Shown: positions 15,095-29,181 of the stretch, piece by piece | Numbering within the stretch: the stretch's first letter is position 1 | Layout: each line of letters begins with the position of its first letter | From: Kofleriaceae bacterium | GTDB taxonomy: Bacteria > Myxococcota_A > Polyangia > Haliangiales > Haliangiaceae | Assembly (NCBI GenBank): GCA_020633495.1 | Contig: JACKDR010000038.1 | Coordinates: forward strand, 1 to 50,622 | Length of the DNA stretch: 50,622 nt | Reading direction: 5' to 3' | Translations under genes and position numbers: made by a program | The notes under the pieces: model-generated | What the model was told of the DNA's origin: nothing | Databases searched by the model: none | The model's input: the letters and a program-made list of their open reading frames with translations, nothing else

Positions 15095-16435
15095 ATGACC
15101 AGGTGCTGGCTGCTGTTCTCGGTCCTCGCGGCGTTGCCGGTGACGGGCTGTTTCGATCCCCCGGCGGACGTCAAGCCGGACGCGGATCTGCGAGACGCGA
15201 CGCCCATCGATGCCGAGCCCGATGCGGCGCCGGCGTGCACGGCGAGCACGACGACGTGCAGCAACGACCACTACGTCGACTGCGGGGCCGACGGCACGGT
15301 AGCGTTCGAGATGGACTGCCCGCTGGGCTGCGATGGCACGGTCGCCAAGTGCCGCGATGTCGACCCGAGCAACGGCGTCGCGATGTACCTCGATCAGGCG
15401 CGGACGGATCCCGACGCGCCGGCGTTGGTGCTGGGCGAGGGCTCGACCATCGACACCGACACGGGCGTCGTCTTCGACGGCGCCGTCTCGGTGGTGGTGC
15501 CGAACGCCGATCTGGCCGGCGACAACAGGGTCTTCATGGTCAAGAGCCTGTCGGTCACCGGGACGACGAAGGTCTCCGGAGGTCGGGGACTCATCATCGT
15601 CTCGAATGGCGCGGTCTCGCTCACCGGAACGCTCGACGTCTCTGCAGACCTGCAACTCGATGGCCCGGGAGGAGGATCGGGAACCTGTGATGGCCACGAT
15701 GCGACCGCGGCGACCTTTCCGGGGGGCGCAGGTGGCGCCGGCAACGGTGACGACGGCGCGCCAGGCGGAACGTCGAACAACGGCGCGTCGGCCGGTGGCG
15801 GGGCGGGCTCGAAGCTGGTCGACAACGATCTTGATCCGCTGCGGGGAGGATGTCCGGGCGGTCGCTCGCGCCTCGTGGGGAGCAGCTGTACGAGCGGCAA
15901 TGGTGGCGGCGGTGGTGCGGTGCAGATCGTGAGCCGCACCGAGATCGGGCTGACCACGACCGGTGTGATCGACGCGAGCGGGGGAGGCGGGGTGTCCGCG
16001 CAGATCGGCGTCGAGGGCTGTTCGTCGACCGGCGCGCGCGGCGGCGGCGGAGGCGGCTCCGGGGGCAGCGTGCTTCTCGAGGCGCCTCAAGTTCGGTTCG
16101 AAGGCGGGGCGGTCGTCGTTTCCACCAAGGGTGGAGGCGGCTCGGCCGGTGGGATCGGGTCCACCCTCAACGGGAGTGACGGCGGGGTCGCGGCAGGATA
16201 TGCGCCCGGAGGTACCGCACTATCAGGTGCGGCGAACGGCGGTGGCGGCGGCACCGAGGAGGCACCTCCTTACACCGGCTACGCCGCGAACGCGAATGGA
16301 TGGGGTGGCGGCGGAGGCGGGGCCATCGGGCAGGCGAGGTTCAACACCAGCTCGGGCACCGTAAACCCTCAAGGGGGCGCCGCGCTGCGTACCAAGTGGA
16401 GCGCGGGCACCTTGCGCACGAGGCTGGTGCCCTGA
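15095..16435 (+). CDS. glycine-rich surface lipoprotein
   Basis: This 446-residue protein starts MTRCWLLFSVLAALPVTGC, a lipoprotein signal peptide (lipobox VTGC), after a GGGAG ribosome binding site about 9 bases upstream. An Asp/Ala/Pro-rich linker (KPDADLRDATPIDAEPDAAP) is followed by a Cys-containing segment (CTASTTTCSN..VDCGADG..) and a beta-helix-like region with strands such as LIIVSNGAVSLTGTLDVSAD. The last 250 residues are full of Gly runs between short strands. This pattern is common in myxobacterial surface proteins. The function is unknown; adhesion or matrix binding is a guess. Confidence 0.75.
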   Translation: MTRCWLLFSVLAALPVTGCFDPPADVKPDADLRDATPIDAEPDAAPACTASTTTCSNDHYVDCGADGTVAFEMDCPLGCDGTVAKCRDVDPSNGVAMYLDQARTDPDAPALVLGEGSTIDTDTGVVFDGAVSVVVPNADLAGDNRVFMVKSLSVTGTTKVSGGRGLIIVSNGAVSLTGTLDVSADLQLDGPGGGSGTCDGHDATAATFPGGAGGAGNGDDGAPGGTSNNGASAGGGAGSKLVDNDLDPLRGGCPGGRSRLVGSSCTSGNGGGGGAVQIVSRTEIGLTTTGVIDASGGGGVSAQIGVEGCSSTGARGGGGGGSGGSVLLEAPQVRFEGGAVVVSTKGGGGSAGGIGSTLNGSDGGVAAGYAPGGTALSGAANGGGGGTEEAPPYTGYAANANGWGGGGGGAIGQARFNTSSGTVNPQGGAALRTKWSAGTLRTRLVP

Positions 16436-16500
16436 CGAGGTCGCCGTCGGCGATGCGTACCTCGGCCGGGGTGCGGTGAAGGTCGCCGAGGTGTTCGCCG

Positions 16501-16537
16501 AAAAAGCACACGCCCCGGAAGGGGGGCTTCCGGGGCG
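16501..16537 (-). terminator. intrinsic terminator of the MYXO-CTERM gene
   Basis: An 11-bp perfect stem (arms at 16511-16521 and 16527-16537) with a 5-base loop is followed, reading the minus strand, by a run of five T (16505-16501). It lies about 50 bases after the stop of the gene at 16588-18039. It could also stop transcripts coming from the other side, but no T-run follows on the plus strand. Confidence 0.7.
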
Positions 16538-16587
16538 CGTTTGCGGGCGGTTCACCCGGCCCGCGTACAACGATGGGTCAGCTCGAC

Positions 16588-18039
16588 CTAGGCCTTGGCC
16601 TTGCGGCGGCGGATGGTGAGCAGGCCGGCGAGCGCGATGCCCAAGGCGATGGGCGCGCCCGACGACGACGAGCCGTCGGCGCTGCAGCCGCCGCCGCCGC
16701 CGTCGCCACCCGGCCAGCACACGCCGTTGCCGCCGGCGTTGAGGCAGGTGAAGCCGCCCGGGCAGTCGCTGCCGCCGATGGTGCAGGTCTCGACGCAGTA
16801 GCTGTTGGTGCCGTCCGAGGCGCACTGGCCGGAGTAGCACTGGGTGCCGTCGGTGCACTCGGTGCCGAGGCCGCCCGGGCTACCCTCGCCGGGGACGCAG
16901 CGGCCGCCGACGCAGGTCAGGTTGTCGCCCTGGTCGGCGCAGTCGGCCGGGGTCTCGCACGGCGGGCCGATGTTGACGTCGACGAACGACGAGCCGGGGG
17001 TGCCCTGGCTGTCGGTGGCGGTCACGGTGACGCGGTGGGTGCCCTCGGCCAGGTCACCCGGCGCGTTGAAGATGAACGGCGGGGTCGTCGAGGTCTGGAT
17101 CGTGTTGCCGTCGATCTGCAGGGTCGCCGAGGCGACTCCGTTGTCGTCGGTGATGGTCGCGCGGACGACGAAGCCCGGCTCGACCTGGGCGCCGGCGGCC
17201 GGCTCGGTGATCTGGACGACCGGCGGGGTCGGGGTCGACGAGCCGAACAGGCCCTGGATCCAGGTGTAGCTGTTCTGGGTCGAGCCGCCGCACTGGCAGT
17301 TGCGAGCCTGGTACTCGCCGCACGACACGTTCTGGTTCTGGAACCGCTTGTACCCACCCGGCAGGCTCGAGCCGTCGAGGTAGGTCATCGGGTCCTCCTT
17401 GAGGAACTCGTGATCGAGGCCCCAGGAGTGCGCGGTCTCCTGCGCCACGGTCCAGCAGATGTCGACGATGCTGCCGCCGTAGATGTTCGCGAAGCTGTAG
17501 GTGATCGAGTTGTTGATGATGCCGCACGTGAACGGTGACACGCCGCCGACGCCGTTCTGGAAGCCGGCCTCGGTCGGGCTGCCGGCGACGATGTTCTCCC
17601 AGTGGGGCGCGGTGCCGGGGTCGACGTCGGTGATGTTGATATTGAACGGCGCGTACGTGTCGCGCACGCACTGCATCACCTGCGCCCAGTTCACGTTCGA
17701 CGCCAGCGCCGAGATGTGAACGTTGCCGTTGATGATGCTCGACCGACCGTCGTACCCGTTGGCGCTGTACGTCGAGTCCTCGCCGCCCGGCGCGATGTTG
17801 CAGCCGTTGTTGGCGCGACAGTTGTTCAGGTAGATGGTGTGGCTGTTGATCTGGCCACCCTCCATCACCTGGTCGAACGGTGTCACGTCGGCCTGCGACG
17901 GATCGATCTGGATGTAGTCGCGGGTGTAGCTCGTCGTGGGTGCCGACGGGGTCGGCGTGGCGTCTTCGGCAAGGGCGATCCCAGGCCCGGCGACCAGGCC
18001 CAGCATCAGCGCGGTTCCGATGGCGGCGTGCAGCTTCAT
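16588..18039 (-). CDS. secreted metzincin-like protein with Ig-like domain and MYXO-CTERM tail
   Basis: This 483-residue protein has a signal peptide (MKLHAAIGTALMLGLVAGPG..ALA) and a protease-like domain to about residue 265 with the motif AQETAHSWGLDH. This matches HExxHxxGxxH except that the first His is Gln (Q200; H204 and H210 are kept). An Ig-like domain (about 272-357), a Cys-rich region and a MYXO-CTERM tail follow: a Gly run, Cys452, a hydrophobic helix and RRRKAKA. That tail is known to be processed by myxosortase and anchors proteins at the myxobacterial surface. Activity is uncertain because of the Q200 change, which may be a family trait. Confidence 0.82.
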   Translation of the reverse strand: MKLHAAIGTALMLGLVAGPGIALAEDATPTPSAPTTSYTRDYIQIDPSQADVTPFDQVMEGGQINSHTIYLNNCRANNGCNIAPGGEDSTYSANGYDGRSSIINGNVHISALASNVNWAQVMQCVRDTYAPFNINITDVDPGTAPHWENIVAGSPTEAGFQNGVGGVSPFTCGIINNSITYSFANIYGGSIVDICWTVAQETAHSWGLDHEFLKEDPMTYLDGSSLPGGYKRFQNQNVSCGEYQARNCQCGGSTQNSYTWIQGLFGSSTPTPPVVQITEPAAGAQVEPGFVVRATITDDNGVASATLQIDGNTIQTSTTPPFIFNAPGDLAEGTHRVTVTATDSQGTPGSSFVDVNIGPPCETPADCADQGDNLTCVGGRCVPGEGSPGGLGTECTDGTQCYSGQCASDGTNSYCVETCTIGGSDCPGGFTCLNAGGNGVCWPGGDGGGGGCSADGSSSSGAPIALGIALAGLLTIRRRKAKA

Positions 18040-18121
18040 GCAACCCTTCTAGCCAATTGCCGCCCGGTGCCACCACACAAGGGGGCTAGCACACGCTCAC
18101 GCGCCCTGCGTATGGTTCATC

Positions 18122-18751
18122 TCACCCGGAGGGTCCACGGACCTCACCTTCAAGTCGCTGGAACCATGGGAGAAGTGGCAGGTCGCGGGCCGCGCGGCGG
18201 GTGCGCGGATGGAGGCGCCTGATGCACACGGGAGGCACCCTGCGAGCGAGGACCACGCCGTTGGGCGCGCGGTGCAGGGCGATCCCGGCGGCGCGCAGGG
18301 CCGCGGGGGCGACCTCGAGCAGGACGTCGACCTGGGCGCGCTTGCCGGCGCGGGCGTCGGGCGACTCGGCGAGGTGAACGTGGGTGCGCGCGCCTGGCAC
18401 CAGGCCGTCGCGCTCGATGGGCCCCAGCACGGCGAGGCGGGTGCCGTGGAAGATCGGGGCGTCGTCGGTCACGACGGTCCAGCTCGCCTCGAGGGCGTCG
18501 AGCGTCACCGGCGTGCCGGCCAGCGAGTGGCCCTGGACCGCACGGATCCGGGCGCCGGCGATGGCGAGGCGCCCCTTGTCGCTGGTGGCGACGACCTGCT
18601 CGAGGGTGGCGCGGTCGATGGGCGTGAGCGCGAGCACGTCGTCGATCGCGGCCCAGCCCGCGGCGTCCATCGCGAGCCCGGCCTCGCGCGCGCCGTGGCG
18701 GAGCAGCCACGACAGGCGCTTGCTGGCGTCGGCGAGCGGATCGCGGGCCAC
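18122..18751 (-). CDS. kptA: RNA 2'-phosphotransferase, Tpt1/KptA family
   Basis: This 209-residue protein moves an internal 2'-phosphate from RNA to NAD+, forming ADP-ribose 1''-2''-cyclic phosphate. All family motifs are visible: SKRLSWLLRHG, KGRLAIAGARIRAVQGHSL, IFHGTRLAVLGPIERDGL, THVHLAESPDA and the late DVLLEV...NGVVLARRVPP. The catalytic Arg-His of LLRHG and the Arg of RAVQGHS are present. About 30 extra basic residues follow the usual end of the family. The start is GTG at 18751, 12 bases after the coq4-like gene in the same direction, so the two probably share a transcript. The bacterial substrate is unknown. Confidence 0.9.
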   Translation of the reverse strand: MARDPLADASKRLSWLLRHGAREAGLAMDAAGWAAIDDVLALTPIDRATLEQVVATSDKGRLAIAGARIRAVQGHSLAGTPVTLDALEASWTVVTDDAPIFHGTRLAVLGPIERDGLVPGARTHVHLAESPDARAGKRAQVDVLLEVAPAALRAAGIALHRAPNGVVLARRVPPVCIRRLHPRTRRAARDLPLLPWFQRLEGEVRGPSG

Positions 18752-18763
18752 GCCCCGACGGTA

Positions 18764-19450
18764 TCAGGCCGCGGCGCGCGCCGTCGTCGACGGGCCGACG
18801 CCGTCGCCGACGCCGCCGGGGGGCAGGCCGAGCCGGGCCCGGACCTCGACCAGCGGCGTCGACCACAGCTCGGCCCAGCGCAGGCCGAACAGCTGCTGCG
18901 CGGCGCGGCCGAGCTGCCAGCCGCGGGTGATCGCCTCCATGCGGGCGTCGCGGTCGTCGAAGCTCATCAGGAACGTGTTGAGCATGGCGATCGAGATCAG
19001 CATCGGCGCCAGGCGCGCCGGCAGCTGCGCCAGGTAGAACGCCTGCAGCCCGATCTCGCCGGCGACGTCGGTGTGGAAGCCGGTGACGACGTGCCAGAGG
19101 TCGTGGGTCTCGTAGAGGTGGGCGCGGACGAAGCTGGCCGGATCGGTGGCGTCGCGCTGCGGGATGTCGGTCGGATCGAGGCCGCGATCGTCGAGGAATC
19201 GCGCGGTCTCGCGGCCGAGCGTGCCGTCGGGCATCGCGCGCAGCCGGGGCAGGTCGATCGCGACCCGCGGCCGGTCGTCGAGCGCGCGGCTGCCCTGCGG
19301 GTCGCGCCGGGCGTGGTCGATCATGGCGTCGACCGCCTCGGTGCCCTGCAGGCCGTCGGCGATGACGAAGACCTCGTCGAGGCGGTCGGGGTCGCGGACC
19401 AGGCGGACGAACGAGCGGGCCAGCTTGACGTAGAGGAGCGGGGAACGCAT
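18764..19450 (-). CDS. Coq4 family protein (ubiquinone biosynthesis)
   Basis: This 228-residue protein resembles Coq4, recently linked to C1 decarboxylation/hydroxylation in ubiquinone synthesis in eukaryotes. It keeps the metal-binding motif HDxxH(x11)E as HDLWHVVTGFHTDVAGE, followed by IGLQAFYLAQLP. The start is ATG at 19450 (MRSPLLYVKLARSFVRLVRD). The region between this start and the divergent TetR start is only 9 bases, so the promoters must overlap the coding sequences or one start lies further in. The C-terminal 20 residues are Gly/Ala-rich. Its role may be in quinone or another isoprenoid pathway. Confidence 0.8.
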   Translation of the reverse strand: MRSPLLYVKLARSFVRLVRDPDRLDEVFVIADGLQGTEAVDAMIDHARRDPQGSRALDDRPRVAIDLPRLRAMPDGTLGRETARFLDDRGLDPTDIPQRDATDPASFVRAHLYETHDLWHVVTGFHTDVAGEIGLQAFYLAQLPARLAPMLISIAMLNTFLMSFDDRDARMEAITRGWQLGRAAQQLFGLRWAELWSTPLVEVRARLGLPPGGVGDGVGPSTTARAAA

Positions 19451-19459
19451 GCTCCGATA

Positions 19460-20134
19460 ATGCGAGCGAATACTCGTGTTCTCAACTCGCGTTCGAAGCC
19501 GCCCCGCAAGGCCGCCGCGGGCCGCGTAACCGCGCGGAAGCAGCCGAGCCAGCAGCGCTCCCGCGACACCGTCGAGGCCATCCTGACCGCCGCCGCTCGT
19601 GTTCTGGTCCAGCACGGCTACGACGGCGCGTCGACCAACCGGATCGCCGAGGTCGCCGGGGTCAGCGTCGGCTCGCTCTACCAGTACTTCCCCGCCAAGG
19701 AGGCGATCGTCACGGCGCTGATCGATCGCCACTCCGCCGCGATGTGGGCGGCGTTCGTCGCCGAGACCGAGGAGGTCGGCGCGCGGCCGCTGGCCGAGGC
19801 GGTGCCGCGGGTCATCGACGCGCTGTGGGCGGCCCACGGCGTCGAGCCGCGGCTGCACCGGGTCCTGCACGAGCAGGTGCCGCGCATCGGCCGCAAGGAC
19901 CACATGCGCGAGATCAACCGCCGCGCGACCGAGGTCGTGCGCGGCTTCCTCGACGGCCACGCCGCCGAGATCCGGGTCCGCGACCTCGACGCCGCGGCGT
20001 TCGTCGTGGTCGAGGCGGTCGAGGCGCTGATCCACGCGTCGCTGCACGTGGCGGCGGCCGCGCGCGATCCGCTGCGCCACGAGGCCTGCGCCCTGGTGCT
20101 GCGCTACCTCGGCGTCGCCGACGCGCGCGGGTGA
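19460..20134 (+). CDS. TetR family transcriptional regulator
   Basis: This 224-residue protein has a basic N-terminal extension (MRANTRVLNSRSKPPRKAAA) followed by a typical TetR DNA-binding domain: RSRDTVEAILTAAARVLVQH, GYDGASTNRIAEVAGVSVGS, LYQYFPAKEAIVTALID (about residues 32-85). The C-terminal helical domain of about 130 residues should bind a small ligand, which is not identifiable. The gene is divergent from coq4/kptA and its ATG lies 9 bases from theirs. It probably represses that pair and itself. Direct repeats (ACTCGTGTTC, ACTCGCGTTC) at the start of the coding region could form part of the operator. Confidence 0.88.
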   Translation: MRANTRVLNSRSKPPRKAAAGRVTARKQPSQQRSRDTVEAILTAAARVLVQHGYDGASTNRIAEVAGVSVGSLYQYFPAKEAIVTALIDRHSAAMWAAFVAETEEVGARPLAEAVPRVIDALWAAHGVEPRLHRVLHEQVPRIGRKDHMREINRRATEVVRGFLDGHAAEIRVRDLDAAAFVVVEAVEALIHASLHVAAAARDPLRHEACALVLRYLGVADARG

Positions 20135-20175
20135 TAGGCTCGACCGACCGGCGCCGATCGCGCCGGGGAGGAGCC

Positions 20176-21973
20176 ATGGCGACACGCTGGGGGATCGTCG
20201 TGGCGACCGCGCTGGTCGCGGCCGCCGCGAGCTGCAAGGGCACGGCGCCGGACCGACGGCGGATCGTCGGCGGCCAGCGCGCCGCCGCCGACGCGCTCGC
20301 CGCGGCGTACCGCGCCGTGCACGCGGTCGAGGCCGCCGGGCCGCGGCTGGCCGCGCTCGCCGAGGCCACCGCGGCGGCGTGCGGGCCGCCGTGCGCGTGC
20401 CTGCAGCGGTTCGCCGAGGCCGGCGACGACGCCGCCGCGCGCGCCGCGGCGGTGACGGCGTGCCCGTCGCTGTGCACCGCCGAGGCCCGGACCCGGGCGG
20501 CGGCGGCGTCCGGACCGCCGGTGGCGGCGCTGGCGGCGGCGTGTGGGCCGGGCGCGATCGGCCTCGACGTCGACGGCGCCGCCGGGATCGGCACCGACTG
20601 GCTGGCGGCGTGGGTCGCCGGCCAGTACCTCGCCGATCAGGTCGACGCCGCGCGCGACCCGGCCCGCGCCGCGATGGTCGACGCCGCGGCGGCGCTGTGG
20701 CTGCCGCTGCGACCCGCCGTCGGCGGCGCGCCGGGGACGCTGCCGTCGGCGGCGCACGCCGGTCCGCCGGTCGAGCTCTCCACCTACGTCGCGATCGACG
20801 GCGCCGGCGCGATCACGATCGGCCGGTTCCCGGCGGCGCGGCTCGGCCCCGGCGGCGCGACGCTGGAGCGCTCACCGGCGGAGCCGGTGGCCCAGATCGA
20901 GGATCTCGCCGCGGCGCTGCGCGCGCTGCCCGGGCCCAAGATGGCGTCGGCCGCGCCTCCCGAGGCCGCCAGGGCCGGCGCGGTCGCCGCCGCTGACGAC
21001 GCCGACGCCGACGAGCTCCCGATGGGCGTCAGCCTCGACGGGCCCGGCGCCCTGGTCGACGGCGCGCGCGGCAACAGCGGCGCAGGCTACGGCCGGGTGT
21101 CCCGCGACCTCGCGACCGGGCAGATCGGGCTGTTCGGCGGCGGCACGCCGACGCCCGCCCCGCCGCCGCGCTTCTTCGTCGCCGGCCAGGTCCGGTCGGC
21201 CGCGCCCGAGCAGCCGCTGGTGCTCGCGGCGGCCGACGGCGGCGCGCTCCGGCTCATCGAGGTCGCGGCCGCCACCGGCACCGGCGGCGCGATCGCGGTC
21301 GACGTCGCCGGCGAGGTGGCGATCCTGCCGATCGTGCTCGGCGGCTTCGATCCCGGCTGGGGGCCGGGCGCGTCCTGGGACCTCGGCGTCACGATGACGG
21401 TCGACGTCGACGTCGCCGCGGTGGTCGTGGCGACGCCGCTCGGCGAGCCGTACGGGCGCGCCGCGCTCGACGGCGATCGCCCCGACGCCGCCGCGCTCGC
21501 GGCGGCGCTCGATCGGGCGACCGCGGCGTCGACCGGCGGCACCGCCGCGACCGTCGTCGTCCACGACGCGGCGCGGGTCGGCGCGCTGGTCGCGATGCTC
21601 GACGCGCTGGCGGCCGCGGGCGTGACGACGATGCGCCTGGTCAGCTGGGAGCCGCCGATCGGCCAGGCGCCGCAGCTGCGGATCGGGCCGGCGCGCCTCG
21701 ACGGCCCCTACGATCCCACGATCCTGCGCCGCTACCTGCGCCGCTACCAGAGCCGCATGCTGCGGTGCTATCGCGACCACCTGGTCGACCACGCCGACGC
21801 CGCCGGCGACGTCGCGCTCGCCTTCGCGATCGGCGCCGACGGCAAGCCCGCCGACGTCGTCGCCCGCGGCGTCGCGCCCGAGCTCGAGGCCTGCGTGCGC
21901 GACGCGATCGCCGCGGCGACGCTGCCGCGCCCGCGCCAGGCCGCGCCCACCCAGGTCCAGGTCGCGCTGACCT

Positions 21974-21996
<23 letters not shown>
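20176..21996 (+). CDS. lipoprotein with ExbD-like segment and AgmX/PglI-type C-terminal domain
   Basis: This 606-residue protein starts ATG at 20176 after a GGAGGAG ribosome binding site, with lipobox AASC (Cys near residue 19). A Cys-rich Ala-rich region follows, and a segment VVVHDAARVGALVAMLDALAA resembles the periplasmic part of ExbD. The C-terminal 95 residues (YDPTILRRYLRRYQSRMLRCY to the end) match the AgmX/PglI domain, a TonB-like tail found in many myxobacterial motility and surface proteins: ILRRYLR, RCYRD, G.V.L.F.I..DG.. and the final ...LP.P. The likely role is envelope scaffolding or energy coupling. Its end overlaps the convergent exchanger gene by 23 bases. Confidence 0.72.
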
Positions 21997-22960
<964 letters not shown>

Positions 22961-23092
22961 CCGCGGCCAGTGTCCCGTGCCGGGGGTGCGGCAGCAAGGA
23001 TCGCACCGCCGCGAAATTGGGCCGCGGCGCGGGCCCGGGGGGCGGCGCCGCGCTGGTACATTCGACGCCTCACATCTCAGGGGGAAAGAAAG

Positions 23093-23851
23093 ATGCAGCC
23101 GACGCCGCCAGGACAGCAGCCGCCGATGGGACAGCCGCCGATGGGACAGCCGCCGATGGGACAGCAGGGGCCCGCCGCCGCGCCCAACCCGGCCCAGGTC
23201 CCGGGCATCATCTTGTGCGTGTGCGCGCTCCTGATCGCGATCGGGACGTTCACCAAGAGCTGGGTCGGGGCTGACGAGCGTCGGATGTCAGTGGGCGTCG
23301 GGCTTACGGGCGCGAAGCTTTGCAGCGAGGGCCAGTGCATCAGCATGGGCTGGGGCGACAAGATGATGAAACGCGCCCCGGGGGACATCAAGCTGTTCGG
23401 CTATCTCGGCTTGATCGCGGGTCTGGGCGCGATCGGCGCGGCGGGCGCGGCGGGTGGCCTGGCGCTGAGCCGGAACACCCACAAGGTGCCGCTCAAGCCC
23501 TTGTACGGGGCCATCGGCGCCGCCTCCTTCACGCACTCCTATTTCCTGGTTCGGTTGCTGGTCGACGAGAAGATCGGGAAAGGCGCGAGCATCGGCTACT
23601 CGGGCATCGTCTCCATCATCGGGTTGATCGGCGCCGGCTTCGTGCTCAAGCAGATGCTCGGCCCGATCATCAAGCAGGGGGCGCCCGCCGGCGCCGCGCC
23701 CGGCGGCTACGCCGCGGCGCCCATGGGCGCCGCGCCCGCGCCCGGCCAGGCGATGGCCGCGCCGTCGGCGTGCCCGCGCTGCCAGGGCCAGCTGACCTAC
23801 GTGGCGCAGTACCAGCGCTACTACTGCAACGCCTGCCAGCAGTACGCGTAG
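23093..23851 (+). CDS. membrane protein with Pro/Gln repeat head and C-terminal zinc ribbon
   Basis: This 252-residue protein starts after the ribosome binding region GGGGGAAAGAAAG. The head contains three identical PPMGQ units (13-15 bp repeats at about 23119-23163). Four hydrophobic segments follow: IILCVCALLIAIGTF, LFGYLGLIAGLGAIGAAGAA, a weaker one near ASFTHSYFLV, and YSGIVSIIGLIGAGFVL. The tail is Ala/Gly/Pro-rich and ends with a zinc ribbon CPRCQGQLTYVAQYQRYYCN and then ACQQYA (CxxC ... CxxC). Similar proteins are common in myxobacteria; the function is unknown. Confidence 0.68.
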   Translation: MQPTPPGQQPPMGQPPMGQPPMGQQGPAAAPNPAQVPGIILCVCALLIAIGTFTKSWVGADERRMSVGVGLTGAKLCSEGQCISMGWGDKMMKRAPGDIKLFGYLGLIAGLGAIGAAGAAGGLALSRNTHKVPLKPLYGAIGAASFTHSYFLVRLLVDEKIGKGASIGYSGIVSIIGLIGAGFVLKQMLGPIIKQGAPAGAAPGGYAAAPMGAAPAPGQAMAAPSACPRCQGQLTYVAQYQRYYCNACQQYA

Positions 23852-23874
23852 GCGACGTCGCCTCGACGGCGCCC

Positions 23875-23910
23875 GGCCCGGCCGCGGGATCCTTCCGCCG
23901 CCGGGCCGTT
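23875..23910. terminator. possible terminator hairpin between convergent genes
   Basis: GGCCCGGC at 23875-23882 pairs with GCCGGGCC at 23900-23907 across a 17-base loop and is followed on the plus strand by GTTT. It lies between the zinc-ribbon membrane protein and the SCO1 gene. The T-run is short, so the call is weak. Confidence 0.35.
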
Positions 23911-23934
23911 TCGCGTCCGGACCCGGGCGCGCGG

Positions 23935-24606
23935 TCAGCGCGTCGCCGTCGCCGGCGCCGCGACCAGGCGGCGGACGTCGCGCGCCAGCGCCGCCAGGCG
24001 GTCGGCGTCGTTGGAGTCGTAGGTGCCGCGGATGTGCAGGTCGCGATCGATCAGCAGGAAGTTGCCGCCGTGCTTGATGTCGGGCGCGCCGGTGGGACGG
24101 ACGCCGCGATCCTCCATCGCGGTCATGAGCGCGCCCTCGATCATCGCCTTGACCGCGTCGTACTCGCCGGTGACGAAGCGCCAGCGCGCCGGGTCGGCGT
24201 GGTAGTGGGCGGCGTAGGTCGCCAGGACCTCGGGCGTGTCGTACGCCGGATCGACCGAGAAGCTGAGCAGCCGGACGTCGGCGCCGACGTCGTCGGTGGT
24301 GGCGGCGAGCCGCTCCATCTTCATCGACAGCACCGGGCAGATCGTGTCGCAGCGGGTGAAGACGAAGTCGACGATCGTGACGTGGCCGCGCAGCCAGCCG
24401 TCGTCGAGGACGCCGCCGGTCTGATCGGGGAGCGCGAAGGTCGGCACCTCGCCGTAGTCGGGCAGGGGCGCGGGCCGCGCCGGGTGCCAGAAGTACCAGG
24501 CGCCGGCGGCGCCGGCCGCGGCGACCAGGGCGCAGGCGGCGACGGCGATCGCCCAGGTCCGGGCGGTGGGGCGCGGCGCGGTCGAGGTCGGGGTCGGGGC
24601 GGGCAC
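23935..24606 (-). CDS. SCO1/SenC family copper chaperone / thioredoxin-fold protein
   Basis: This 223-residue protein has an N-terminal membrane anchor (WAIAVAACALVAAAGAAGAW, about residues 18-37) and a periplasmic thioredoxin fold. It carries the SCO1 copper ligands: CDTIC (C86, C90) and a distal His in KHGGNFLLID (H179). SCO1 proteins load the CuA centre of cytochrome c oxidase or act in redox homeostasis. The start is GTG at 24606; TTG at 24615 is an alternative. No cytochrome oxidase gene is in the window. The large kinase gene lies 65 bases upstream on the same strand. Confidence 0.88.
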   Translation of the reverse strand: MPAPTPTSTAPRPTARTWAIAVAACALVAAAGAAGAWYFWHPARPAPLPDYGEVPTFALPDQTGGVLDDGWLRGHVTIVDFVFTRCDTICPVLSMKMERLAATTDDVGADVRLLSFSVDPAYDTPEVLATYAAHYHADPARWRFVTGEYDAVKAMIEGALMTAMEDRGVRPTGAPDIKHGGNFLLIDRDLHIRGTYDSNDADRLAALARDVRRLVAAPATATR

Positions 24607-24671
24607 GGCGCGCAACCATGCCAGATCGCCGGCACCGGCGCACCCGGGCAGCGAGTCGCAGGCCCGCGGCC

Positions 24672-29090
<4,419 letters not shown>

Positions 29091-29181
29091 GGGGGAGCCC
29101 GCGTCTCCGTGCCTCGGATTGTAGCGGATCCTGCCCCCCGGCCGACCCCGAGGCGGCGTCAATCCCGCGAGATCCGTGGGA

